From Planococcus citri (taxonomy: Eukaryota > Arthropoda > Insecta > Hemiptera > Pseudococcidae), in NCBI RefSeq assembly GCF_950023065.1, contig NC_088677.1, forward strand, positions 85,213,469 to 85,277,468: DNA of 64,000 bases, in the 5' to 3' direction. Numbering within the stretch: position 1 is the stretch's first letter; every line of letters starts with the position of its first letter. The translations under genes and the position numbers were made by a program. This document shows positions 38,031-49,213 of this stretch, piece after piece. The notes beneath the pieces are model-generated. The model was given only the letters and a program-made list of their open reading frames with translations. It had not been told where the DNA came from and ran no database searches.

Positions 38031-39352
38031 AGTGATGTTATGAGCATATGCTCGCCGAGCAAATGCGCGCAATTGCGGGCATTTGCGCGCATTTGCGCCC
38101 AAAAATTTTGAGCAAATGCGCAAAATATGCGCAATGAAAAAATCATGCGACATATCAAAATACATGCCAGAGGTCACTATTGATAAATAAACTAATAAAA
38201 ACGCTATAAACTCAACTCAGCTCCCCCAAAGTCAGAAAATGAAATGATTTGAGCCATGTTCACTTTATCTCATGACAATTTCTTGGTAAAGAGTGATGAA
38301 TTTTGATTTTATTTGATTTCCAACGTTTAAAAATTTGAAAAAGATGTTCTTCAGAAAGTTCTGCTGTTTTTCCCTTTTTTTCATGATGTCCTGCTTGTTT
38401 GACACTTTGTAACCTACTAGATCACTTCTTCAATTTTTGAATAATGAAACAAAATTTGAGACTCTCCTTTCAGAAAAATATTCAAGTATTTTTGGAAGAA
38501 AATGGTCAACCTTAAACGATGGTTCCCGGTGATTTTAATAAGTAGGGGTTTCCCATTAGTGGAGAAACCCTACCAATTTTTGTACTTATCATTTTTTATT
38601 CTTTCTTAAGTATTTTATTTGTATTTTATTTTTTTTTTTTGGAAATATAAATTTCTAAAAATTTTCTGCCAAGTGATGATAAATTTGAGGAAAGGAGGGG
38701 AACATCTAAACATCTGAAAATTTTGAATTGAAAAAAAAATTGAAATGCTTTCTGAAGTAGTGAAAAAATAATATCGAACCCCTCCCCTCCCCCTTTCATT
38801 CAAAATATAAAATTTGAGAAATTGTCTTGCTATTGTCTTTTTTACTATTTTTTAACTATGGCTATATGGAACAAAAATTTGAGGGCTCCCCTTTCCGAAA
38901 ATATTGAGGTAGGTATTTTTGGAAAAATGGCTTGTTCTTCAATATTTTGAATAAAAAATATTTCAATTTCCATTTTATTCTTCCCTTATTTTGTATATTT
39001 TAATTTCTAAAAATTTTCACTCAAATGATGATTAATTTGGAAGCAAAGATCCAAACATTTTAAAATTTTGAATTGAAAAAGAAATCAAAATATTTTCTAA
39101 AGTAGTGAAAAAAAATCTATTGCAATAATATTGAACCCCTCTCCCCTTCCTCTTGAATAAAATATGAGAAATTGTCCTGCTTTTGCCCTATTTTTCATGC
39201 TTTTCCATTTTTTGGACAACTTTTCTTGTTGAAAATCACAAATAGAAGCAAATAACATCCATTTGTGGAATTTGCGCGCAAATGCGCGCATATGCCCGCA
39301 AATGCTCACCTTGCGCGCAGGCAAATGAATATGCGCGCATTTTAACATCACT
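38031..39352. mobile_element. Nested element with AGTGATGTTA ends and TGCGCGCA-rich subtermini
   Basis: The ends AGTGATGTTA and TAACATCACT are inverted. Just inside each end is a GC-rich patch (38040-38135 and 39267-39340) made of ATTTGCGCGCA/TGCGCGCAAAT repeats, unusual in this AT-rich region. The interior has an approximate direct duplication (38460-38810 with 38870-39160). Confidence 0.7.
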
Positions 39353-39502
39353 ATGCAGTAACCATTCCATCGTTTTTATTCAACAATATTTAAAAAGTGG
39401 GGATAGGTGATATCAATTTCACGTTTCTCCGCACATCTAATCTAAATAATTCTCACTGCAACGAATTTTTCTAGACCTAATTTTCCTAAGAAAATTTTCC
39501 TA

Positions 39503-39568
39503 CCTGACTGGGATTCGAACTCGCGACCTCTCGTTCCTAACTACCTACACTTAACAACATGGCCGCGA
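39503..39568 (-). repeat. tRNA-like segment (SINE head or tRNA relic)
   Basis: The minus strand reads an A-box-like GGCCATGTTGTTAAG and, about 45 nt later, a B box GAGTTCGAATCCC with a matching T stem (CGCGAGTTCGAATC). The acceptor stem does not close, so a functional tRNA is unlikely. Confidence 0.5.
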
Positions 39569-40868
39569 GTAGAATATTCGATTCAGACCCTCGAAGAATT
39601 TATAGGTTTTTCACTGTTTGAAAAAAATGATTTCATTGCAGTATGGCGATGTACTCAGTACATCGTTTACTGTATTCAGTAAATCACTACATGGTTCTCA
39701 GTCATGTTTAAGGAATGTAATCATTGCTTACTATACGATGTACTTATTACCCACCAAATGATGTTTTGAATACCATGTCTGCAGGACTGAGTCCCCAAAG
39801 AAATGTAATGAGAACATAGAAATGAATTTTGAAAAGTGATGCAATAAATCCATCCTGGCGATGTACTCATTCCATCACTTGATGCATTTTCTGATTTAAC
39901 CTATGTAATCATCATTACATCAAAATGATGTAATTTGAAAATTACTGTACTGTGCAGTAGGTAACCATTGCATCAATTTCGGGACTGAATAAAGCGTTTT
40001 GAAAATCATTTCTTTCAGTGTACATACGAGTGAAGTTAGAGCTAATCATCATCTTCTGAAACGTAGTGTTTCATGTGTCGCGTCACTAAAACAATTTTTG
40101 AAACTTGACCCTGAGAAGAGAGGGTAACTTAGTATGTAGTAGAGTGGATCGAAAAAAAAACATTCTGGATTTCGACGAAAATTGGTTAGGAAGTTTACTT
40201 CGAGTGTTACACTACACAGAAAAGTGCTGGAGCCCCCAGCAGATCAGGGGGCTGAGCCAAGGCTCTTCAAAGTAGGGTCATTCTTGAAAAATTGCATTTT
40301 TTGCCACTTTTAGGGTAGTATAACCCGAGCAAGCCCTTGGTTCCCCCCCTCTAAAAGTTGCGATTTGAGTTTCTTCGCCTCCTTGACCCACTGAATTTAA
40401 AATTCAATACTACTTTTAGCTCTCTATACCAAGCACTTGAAGATGATGGATCGCGAAAATTACAATTTTTTATCAACTTGGAAGTACTTTTTTGCCATTA
40501 AAAATTCCTTTCGTGAAAAACCAACTCTGAATTCGTATTTAGTATGCCAAAATTCCTCGATTACCACATTTTTCACTATAATTTTGATCAAAGTGTCCAA
40601 ATTCACTTTTTTTGCTTGAATTTTTTTTGAATCCGCTTAAGTTAGTTGAAGAATAATTACTTAAATAGCACTATGAGTCTATGAATTATGAAAATTTTAT
40701 CAAAATTATCGTAAAAGGTATCCAGAATGTGTTTTTTTTGTCTACCCTATAATAAGTAGGTAGTTTGTATTTATGTATGTATTACATACTCAAAAACCCT
40801 CACAAGATACGATAAATTTACGTTCTTATTTAATAAATATTCAACATTTGTTTTTAAAATTTACTCAC

Positions 40869-40958
40869 CTATATGGTGCAAAAGGTAATCAATCATTCAC
40901 TCGTAAACTTGATGTTGGTTCTCACAGAATACGAAAGTGGTACGTGACAAAAACAACG
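40869..40958 (-). other. Predicted 5' non-coding exon of receptor copy 5
   Basis: The donor ATATAG|GTGAGTAA is at 40869/40868. The outer end is set by alignment; the initiator-like motif is degraded (CCGTTG for CAGTTG). The conserved upstream block follows at 41082-41413. Confidence 0.42.
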
Positions 40959-41967
40959 GAAGAAGACGCATACCTACTTAATTGTGTCATTGAATAACGT
41001 AATTTTATGAAAATGCAAAAATATAGATATTTATGCATCCATTTCATACTTTGATAGAACTGAACTACTCGCACTTCAACTTATTTTTGCGTTGGAAAAA
41101 TCATTAATTCGTTATTTATCGCGTAGTAATTTGGTAATTAGCGAGATCCAGATCGCCTAATAAGCTGTGATATGAATGGTGTGTGTGATGTAGGATGGTT
41201 TTATGTGCACATCGTTTAGATTAACAAGTGTAGGCTATGTATTTTAAACATTTAATAAGGTATTGATAACAAACGCCGAATTACAAATTAAGAGTGGTGG
41301 TAACCTTCTTATTTGACTATCGAAATTACCTATACGCAAAATGTTAAAAAATCGCACCGTGTGTTTGGTAAGTTCCGAAGGTGTTTTACTTTTATTGATT
41401 TTCAATGCGATTCGGAATTTCATTGACTGTTTTTGACGATTTATGCTTTTTTTAAAAAATTACGTACTTGATCAATAAAAATGGTCAAAATAAGTCCAAA
41501 AACTAATATCAATTACCCAAATCCAAATTTCACCATTTCCAGTCATTCTGGAGCCTCCAGCGCGATTTTTCAATTTCTCCAGAATTTTGAATTTGCTCCA
41601 GAAGGCGTGAATATGAAATTGGGCAGCTAAAAATCGAATTGTGTGTTATGTTCGACCTGTTTAACGAATTTATCCACATTTGAGCCGATTTCGTGAGTGG
41701 CACCTCAAGAGTGATTTTTTGACCAGATTTTTTCAAAATTAAAAAATCCAAAAAATCAAAAGATGACCGTTTGTGAGGAAATTTTTGAAAGTTGCGCGAA
41801 TCGCTGTATTTCTTCAAGAACTACCCCCCCCCCCCCCCGAGTGCAAATTCTGCCATTTCCAGCCGTTTTGGAACGAGAGTGACACCTCAAGAGTGGTTTT
41901 TTGAGGTGTCACTCTCAAAATCGGCTCAAATAAAGATAAACTATTAAACTCGTTAAACAGGTCGAGT

Positions 41968-42899
41968 TGTGAGGGGACATCATGCCTTGCGACATTATGT
42001 GTTGCCATATTTCCTATTCCCCTATCTGTCTATGTGTAGAGTTACTCATATATGAGATTCCCCTACTGAGATGGGAGTGACGCGATTAATTAAGAGATGG
42101 CAAGATGTAGCATCGAGCCATTGAGATCGAGGTGCTCTCATCACTTCAAGATTTGTCTCTTAGACTCTTGGTTCTATCATCTACTCTGCTAAGGTGCATA
42201 GAACAGTCCGCGTCGTTGTGGGTGAGCTGAAATAATCTCACATGTCGAGCCTGATCATCTCGCGTTAAACCCAGCTTCTATAATTGTCAAAGTGTATTTA
42301 TTGTCAATAATCAAGAATATTACTTAATTGAATATTCTTAAACCTTTTCTCGATTAATTGTCAATACAACCTCCGGGATATAAAAACAATTGTTATATTC
42401 GTCGCGTTTCGTTAAAGTACTCGCCTCATCTACAACATCAATAGTCGTAAGTAATATCTTCTTCCATAATAATATGTCAACATGAATTTATTTACCTGTT
42501 ATTATTAAGATACAAATAATTAACTATATCTATTATTTGTGCCGTAATTATAAGGTGTGTATTACAATTATATCGAATACATAGAGGTATCTAACTAGGT
42601 GTTCTTATTCTTCTAATTTGTTTATTTAGGCGCTAAATGAATAAATATAGATAGGTGAATTATTAGAGTTCTGACCCCTAATTAGGTGCTAATACACCCC
42701 TATGATAGTTCCTTGGAGCGATCATAGACGGAATTATGTGAAGCTGTCTCATCTATCAATGAAAACCCGCTGCTGCTATCCGAGCAATATTATATCAACA
42801 GCATAATAGGACTTTTGTAGGCATTTAGGCAAAAACTATTGTCTAGGTATTTATGATAAACCTATTCCCTTACATTGGCAGACCGGACATGTTTTTACA
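41968..42899. mobile_element. Solo LTR (932 bp)
   Basis: It begins TGTGAGGGGAC and ends TTTTTACA, with GAGT on both sides (41964-41967 and 42900-42903). The empty site is preserved in a related copy at about 43212-43235 (CAGGTCGAGTGTAATATACA). It contains a TATA-like GATATAAAAAC near 42378. Composition differs from the surroundings. It is unrelated by eye to the LTRs at 48133 and 61986. Confidence 0.72.
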
Positions 42900-43344
42900 G
42901 AGTATAACACACAACTCGATTTTTAGCTGCCCAACTTCATATTCACACCTTCTGGAGCAAATTCAAAATTCTGGAGAAATCGAAAATCTCGCTGGAGGCT
43001 CCAGAATGGCTGGAAATTGTGAAATTTTGATTGGGGGGGGGGGGTTTGTTCTTGAAGAAATACAGCGATTCGCGCAAATTTCAAAAATTTCCTCACAAAC
43101 GGTTATCTTTTGATTTTTGTGATTTTTTAATTTTGAAAAAAGCTGATCAAAAAGCCACTTTTGAGGTATCACTCGCAAAAACGGCTCAAATGTGGATAAA
43201 CTCGTTAAACAGGTCGAGTGTAATATACAACTCGATTTGTAGCTGCCTAACTTCTGATTCACGCCTTCTGGAGCAAATTCAAAATTCTGGAGAAATTGAA
43301 AAAACATCTTGCGCAGTACGCAAGATCAACCGACTTTGCTCTAA

Positions 43345-44135
43345 ATAACCCCCAGCAATTTACCAACATTTACCTCAGTAATTTACCAGACATTACCTCA
43401 AAATTTACCAATTTACCGAAATTTACCAACTTACCAAAATTTACCAATTTACCAAAATTTATCAATTTACTGAAATTAATACCAATTTACCAAAATTTAC
43501 CAATTTACCAAAAATAACCCCAGCAATTTACCAACATTTACCTCAGTAATTTACCAGACATTTCCTCACTAATTTACCAATTTTTTACCATCTTTTATTT
43601 TAATTATCCCAGTAATTTACTGCAATAGGTTTTTACCAATTTACCAAAAAAAAAAATAACCCCAGCAATTTACCAACATTTACCTCAGTAATTTACCAGA
43701 CATTACCCCACTAATTTACCAATTTTTTATTACCCCAGTAATTTACTTCCAAAGGTTGATACCAATTCAACAAAATAAATTACCCCACTAATTTAACAAT
43801 ACCAAAAATTACCACAGCAATTTAATAAAATTTACCAATTTACCAAAAATTACCCCAGTAATTTACCAAAATTTTCAACCAACTTTATTGGAAAACTGAA
43901 AATTACCCCAACAATTTACGAAAATTTACCAATTGGAATACCAATTTACCACTAAAAATTACGCCATTAATTTACCAAAACAAAAATCACCCAAGCAATT
44001 TACCAAAATTTTTGACCAACTTTAATTACGAGTAATTCACCAAAAATAACTTATCATTTTATTTACTAAAAATTACTATTAATTCACCAAAAAAAAAAAA
44101 ATTATCAAAATTTACTGGCTATTTACCAAAAACTT
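43345..44135. repeat. TTTACC minisatellite, nearly free of G on this strand
   Basis: About 790 bp of degenerate AATTTACCA units, often grouped into higher-order phrases such as CAGCAATTTACCAACATTT and CTCAGTAATTTACCAGACAT. G is almost absent on the plus strand apart from the phrases CAG and GT. Confidence 0.9.
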
Positions 44136-44261
44136 GTTTTTTGTTGAAACAAAAATTACACTAGAAATTTTTGAAAAATTTTGATTTTTTTATGGCAAAA
44201 AAATTTTGGACGGATAAAATTAAACAAAAAGTTAACAAAAAAATCAATAAAAAATTTTCTC

Positions 44262-44345
44262 CTCTTGACTAGCGCGGGATTCGAACACCCGACCTCCGGC
44301 GCACCGATCTGCAACCTACACACCTTAACCACCCCATCTGTTTGT
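44262..44345 (-). repeat. tRNA-derived segment (probable SINE head)
   Basis: On the minus strand an A-box-like GTGGTTAAGGTG (44332-44321) is followed by the B box GGTGTTCGAATCCC (44289-44276) with an intact T stem. The leader and 3' side do not form an acceptor stem and continue into AT-rich tail, as in tRNA-derived SINEs. Confidence 0.6.
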
Positions 44346-45028
44346 GGGGGTGAGCCGTTTGCGAGATATAAGGGTTTACACAAATTTCTGCATATCCATA
44401 ACGTTGAAACACACTTAAACGTTCATATCTCGTAAACGGCTGAATCGATTTCGACCAAATTAAAAATTTCTCTAGTTCAGTATCAAAGCAATATTTTGCC
44501 ATCATCAGTTTCGACTTAAAGTTCGGAGCTTTTGAGTTCAGCGTGACACAAATTTATACATAAATTGATATACCTATATATAAATCTATATATATGTAAA
44601 CTTATCTCGTTTTGCGCCATACGTCTTATCGTGATCAGCACACTCCAAAACGTCAAGAAAACCCACCCCCGCCCAAATCCTCAACCATCATGACAAATAC
44701 AATACCTTGACTTTCCGTTTCATGGCAAAGTCGGTAAAATCGCGCTGCAGGCTCCAGAATGGCTGGAAATGGTGAAATTTGGATTTGGGTAATTAATATT
44801 AGTTTTGGGACTCATTTTGACCATTTTTATTGATCAAGTTCGTACTTTTTTTTAAAAAAGCATAAATCGCCAAAAACAGTCAATTTTGAATTTTCAAAAA
44901 TTCGCCAAAAATCGAAAAATGAACTTGGGCAGCTGAAAAATTGGTTTTGGGGGTTTTATACTATGCTCTTTCCAAAAATCGCGGTCCCGTTCAAATGGGA
45001 GGGTGACACCTCAAGAGGTTCCCTTGTT

Positions 45029-46612
45029 AGATGTCGGATTAGAAAACGATTTATCCGAAAACTACCTACACTATTTTGTGGTCACGATCATTTTTTTTTC
45101 AAGTTTCAAAAACACTGTTATCGCGCATATAAACTTTCGCCTGTGAAAAAAAATGCACACAACGTCTTTTGTAGATCTTTTCATGCACAGCAAGAAAGAT
45201 TCTGTGGACTAAGTATATCAAAAATTCTTCAAAATTTGTCACTCGTCACCTCTACAATCGGATCAAAATTCGAGTTAAGAATGTTCTGGGGGTAAAGCAA
45301 AAATAATTAGGAAGTATTCGTTTCAAAATTTCAACCTTTATCACTTCTGGGCTACCCTAGATTATGTTCATGTTTGCGTCATGTATTTTCATTTCACTCC
45401 TTTCTTTTGTTGATGAGTTGTAAACAAAAAAAAAAACAACATCAAAAGCAGAAACCAAACCAAAATAAAGTAAACTTTTTTATATTTTTTATCGAAAAAC
45501 ATTATTTGGTATGATCGAGGTACAAATACGTATATTATGAATACTATACTCTAAATTATTCTTTAAGAATTAATGTATGTACTTACTGTGAATAGAAGTC
45601 ATCCATTAAAATTTCACATGGTTGTTGATTTTTTTTTTTTTTGAAAATTTTGCAAAAACCAAAATTTTATGACAAAAAAACTACAAAAATGGAGTTAATG
45701 TTACGGATGTGTTAAAACAAATGATGAAAACGTCTATTCTAGATTATTATTAAAATTACTTGCTTTTGTATTTCCACTTAATCATAAACGATCTCTACTG
45801 CAATAGGCTTTTAGCTTTTATAGAGACCCTTTTTGTAATTAGCACGATAACATGAGCTTTAATTGAAGAGGTGTGTGGTTTAGGATGGCATAAAAAGTAT
45901 TATCTTGGGCATCGGGTGTTTTGTCTGTTTTTAAAAGCATTACGTACCTAAGCCATCGTAAAGGGAAATACTGAACGAGCGCTCGATTAAATTGCTTTGA
46001 AAATGTTTCTTACCTGGCTGTGAATTTAATTCTGATGCCCATGCCCTGGCGCTGTCTAGGTAGAAAATGTAGTACCTATTTGGTAAAATTGAAAAAATTT
46101 CAGAAAAATAATTTGAAAATACATATTGTCTTTTTTTTGGGCAATAATTAATTTGAAATTGTGCTGTAGGTTTAAGACGATAAAAATTCTGAAAAATGAT
46201 TTGAAATTTTGTTAATTAGAGACAATGTTAATTTTAAAGGTGGTTTGAAATTTTGTGTGATGAAGAGAATGTAGATCTCTGGAAAATGACAATTTGATAT
46301 CTTGTAATTTACCTAGAGACAATGCAAACACAGAAATTATTCTGAAATTTTGTAATTTGGAGAATTTGTCAACTGTGAAAAGTAATTCATAATATTGAGG
46401 CAATAATGAGAATTCGGAAAATTAATTTGAAATTTTGTGATATGCAGATGTAAATTCCAAAAATTTATTAAAAACTTTATGAATTTGTAGCAATGCAGGA
46501 TTTTGGAAATTGATTTGAAATTTTGTAATTTGGAAGATATGGAAACTCTGAAAAACTATTTAGGTATAATTTTTAGTAATTTTTGCTGTAGCACATACTA
46601 GCAGTAGTTGTA
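45029..46612. repeat. Inter-receptor block of duplicated unit, copies 5 to 6
   Basis: No gene. The stretch 45029-45240 continues the upstream block of copy 5, and 45395-46080 repeats 18150-18830. From 46080 to 46560 is an AT-rich tandem region in which the phrases TTTGAAATTTTGTAATTTG and GACAATG recur degenerately. Confidence 0.45.
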
Positions 46613-47470
46613 CTAGTGGTTCTGGACGTTCTGATGTGGAGGGGTACTGACACTAGTTGTGGTAGATGAAGATTGAAATGTATCTTTCTTAAACGTGAAA
46701 CATACCCCAATAACAGTTCCTTCCACCGAAATACCAATCAAGTCTAATATCATGCAAATATACTCCACGTTGTAAGCATTTCCAATCTTGTACTGCGAAA
46801 AAATCAAGTCTATAACTGTTAAAACAGTAGAGAATCCACCCAGCATAATAATAAGGCGGATATGCAAAGAAAATCTCGTCCATAATTCTATTTTATCCAT
46901 ACTGGCTGATGCAAGGTACCAAAATGCTCCAAAAATTGGAATTAAACGTAAAATGCGAATGATTATAGTCGAGTAGGCGAGTTGGTTAGCCACATATAAG
47001 AATAGATCCCGATTATTTCGTTCGTTAAAGAAAATGATCAGGAAAATAATGGTGTATATCATAGGTAAACATACCCCCAGAAAACAGTAAACAAAGAATT
47101 TCTTGTTTTGAGAACCCGAGGATCGTTGTAGGTGTACGGAAATGTTTCGAAAACATAAGCATATGTCTAGAGCGATAATGAATTTTACAAAAGAAATATT
47201 AAAGTCCAGGTAGATTGCAATTATCAAAATATTTGTCGAAAACGTTCGAGGGAAATTGAAAACCAATGCTAGTACGAGTAACGAACCGCAAATATAAATT
47301 AATAACAGAAAGATACAATAAAAAGCTAGATTTTTCGCAGCCAAACTTTGAGTATGGTTGCTTCGAAAAAACTTGTAAAGATGAATGATTATGCAGGTGA
47401 ACGAGGAAGGCAATAAAATTATATAGCGTATGTCTGACAAAGTATCCAGTACATATTCAAAACTATACAT
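46613..47470 (-). CDS. Seven-transmembrane receptor, Methuselah-like type, copy 6 (altered tail)
   Basis: 285 residues, the shortest member. All seven helices and motifs are present (ALDICLCFRNIS, SSGSQNKKFFVYC, SMDKIELWTRFSLHIRL, EGTVIGVCFTFKKDTFQ). After SSSTTTSVS the tail departs from the Thr-rich, Cys-terminated tail of copies 1-5 and stops at once. The DNA there still resembles the sisters in another frame, so a small indel truncated the tail. The N terminus (MYSFEYVLDTLSDIRY) is short. The acceptor TCTGTTTCAG|GG puts the exon start at 47565. Beyond about 47605 the usual upstream sequence is replaced by repeats and the large retrotransposon, and no first exon is found before the window ends. 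It may be silenced or use another promoter. Confidence 0.6.
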   Translation of the reverse strand: MYSFEYVLDTLSDIRYIILLPSSFTCIIIHLYKFFRSNHTQSLAAKNLAFYCIFLLLIYICGSLLVLALVFNFPRTFSTNILIIAIYLDFNISFVKFIIALDICLCFRNISVHLQRSSGSQNKKFFVYCFLGVCLPMIYTIIFLIIFFNERNNRDLFLYVANQLAYSTIIIRILRLIPIFGAFWYLASASMDKIELWTRFSLHIRLIIMLGGFSTVLTVIDLIFSQYKIGNAYNVEYICMILDLIGISVEGTVIGVCFTFKKDTFQSSSTTTSVSTPPHQNVQNH

Positions 47471-48132
47471 CGTTTTTTGTGTTTAATTATTACTCGTGGT
47501 TGTGTTGCTGTTACCAAAACGTTAGCTTCTTTGGGTGCAGAAAATGATAGGAATAGTTTTGCGCCCTGAAACAGAATAAGCAAGTACCTATTAGAAATAC
47601 GTAGTTGGCTCCAAAATGGTCGAAAGTGGAAAATTTCAGTTGCAAATTGCTCCGGTTGTACGTGGTATACAATTTTGAACTTTTTTTCAAATTGTAGTAT
47701 TTTGAGTGGGTAATCGACGAGTTATGTCAAAATCAGTGTTGGGTCATTCCACGTCAATTGAACCAAGAAGTGGTAGGTGAGTTCGGCGATTTTTTTAAAA
47801 TTTTTCCTGTGGAAAGACCTTCCGAAGGGATGACCAATGGCGCAAATCGCAGTCTTCTAGCTCATCTTTAACGGCAACCAGGGGATGTCAAAGTTTTCAG
47901 TGAACCTAAAATATCATCCATTTCAGCAGTGGATTACTCGATAACCGCGATATCTACTAAAATGGAACTTTTCTCCATAGTTAGGGGTTTTTAAAGGCAT
48001 TTTGGTGATATCATAAAAATCAGTGTTGTCACTTTTTTTTGTACAAAAAATCAGCTCAAAAAGTTTCAAAACGTAGTTTTCATATCGTTCCGACTCTCAA
48101 AAATTCTGAAAAAAATATATCATAGACAACTA

Positions 48133-48611
48133 TGTACCGGGAGGGGATGCGCCCGCAGCTTCCACCTAGAGGGAAGTTGTGCTCCGGAGGAAGTGGCATC
48201 ACTGCCAATGGAAAGTTCCGTGGAAAGTTCCATAAGGCAGAGACATCTATTGGACTTGGTCCAAGGACCACTTCCGACATTGTAACATGGGCAGAGCCAA
48301 CAGTTTAAGTATAGCCGTACTCGCGTATAGTTACTATTTATCTTGTGCTAGGGAAATCGTTTTAGGCCTTGTGCCATGTACATTTATTGTCTCTTTGTTT
48401 TAGCATTATAATTGTACTTTACTCGTTAAATACAATTTAATGCAAGTGCGCACCTCCGGTGATTTATTTATTTATTTCGAGTCGCATCGCGATACAATTT
48501 CTTTCTGATCTCGTTAGTCAGAGCTACGAATATAGGTCTCCTGTATTCACCTATGTGGAGTTGGTCAAAGACTACACTTTCTAAAAGTACAGTCACCCCC
48601 CGCTCGTCACA
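48133..48611 (+). repeat. 5' LTR
   Basis: 479 bp, TGTACCGGG to GCTCGTCACA, reading identical to the 3' copy. It contains a direct repeat of GGAAAGTTCC. No canonical AATAAA is obvious. Confidence 0.95.
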
Positions 48612-48954
48612 TTTGGCGCCCAAACGCGGATATCGATCCCAGGGAAATATTTTTCGAGCTGCAAAATTGCAGGTAGTTTCAACGGTCCGAAAAAATTCGG
48701 TAGACTCTTCACCTCATCGTGAAGAAATCGGCGAAAAATCGCTAAAGTTCAGACTTCCGGTTGGAAAATCGTCAAGAGCTGAAAAAAGTGGAAAAATCTC
48801 GAAAAAGGGAGTTTCAACTGCCAAAAAATCGGCGAATTTCAACGAGTTCCAGCCAACAACGTGGTCAACTTGGAGACCCCAACGTTTCAAAAAAGTCAAC
48901 TTGGCGACTTATTGCAAAGGTACGCATTCGTTAAAATATCCGAAAATCGTGTAG
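48553..48954 (+). CDS. Possible upstream ORF spanning LTR and leader
   Basis: 133 codons starting in the last 60 bp of the LTR and crossing the primer-binding site. The predicted product is basic and rich in Ser, Lys and Thr with no known domain. Whether it is in the mRNA depends on where transcription starts in the LTR. A candidate splice donor (CAAAG|GTACGC, 48919/48920) lies within it. If spliced to the acceptor at 58401/58402, it would run in frame into the downstream RING ORF. This may be chance. Confidence 0.22.
   Translation: MWSWSKTTLSKSTVTPRSSHLAPKRGYRSQGNIFRAAKLQVVSTVRKNSVDSSPHREEIGEKSLKFRLPVGKSSRAEKSGKISKKGVSTAKKSANFNEFQPTTWSTWRPQRFKKVNLATYCKGTHSLKYPKIV
48614..48631 (+). promoter_or_regulatory. 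Primer-binding site
   Basis: TGGCGCCCAAACGCGGA begins 2 nt after the LTR, as expected for the complement of a tRNA 3' end (CCA pairs with TGG). The TGGCGCC core is like lysine-type primer sites of other retroelements; the actual tRNA cannot be named from this alone. Confidence 0.8.
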
Positions 48955-49213
48955 AAGTGCGTAATTCGCGAAAAAATCATCAAAATCGCGTAATTTTGAG
49001 CCTTTGAGCAAAACTGTGCAAGCTTCAGTTTGGAAAAACTGAGCACAGTTGAACCTGCTTGCAACCAAGGTTCAAGGTCGAAGTGTCAAACCAACTACGA
49101 CACGCTTACCTGTGAAGAACACGAAAGCTGGTTAGTACCTAGAGTACTGGTAGACGTTTTCTGTTTTTTTCCTGAAATTATTACCTGATTTATTTCAACG
49201 GAGATTTTCGAAG

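Larger units (their letters stand above)
37909..40020. mobile_element. MITE-like element, CACTGAAAGAAA ends, TA duplication
   Basis: The ends CACTGAAAGAAAT and ATTTCTTTCAGTG are inverted, flanked by TA on both sides (37907-37908 and 40021-40022), the pattern of Tc1/mariner-type insertions. It contains another insertion (38031-39352) and a tRNA-like segment. No transposase frame is seen. Confidence 0.75.
41415..45028. mobile_element. 3.6-kb composite insertion with inverted ends
   Basis: Copy 4 reads continuously from TTTTATGCGATT to AGATGTCG (about 33565-33600), while here 3.6 kb separates the same two sequences. The outer arms 41425-41600 and 44730-44890 are inverted copies (for example CCATTTTTATTGATCAAG). 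Inside are a further inverted/direct duplicate (41630-41970 and 42900-43280), a solo LTR, a TTTACC minisatellite and a tRNA-derived segment. Exact ends are uncertain by a few bases. Confidence 0.7.

Noticed and set aside
42963..43348. Open frames of 105-114 codons on both strands
   Set aside because: They lie in the duplicated inverted portions of the composite element and overlap each other; no domain.
43345..44135. CRISPR-like array
   Set aside because: Units are degenerate short tandem repeats without spacers, in a eukaryotic genome.
44262..44345. Functional tRNA gene
   Set aside because: A and B boxes are present but no closed acceptor stem; fits a SINE head better. The same applies to 39503-39568.
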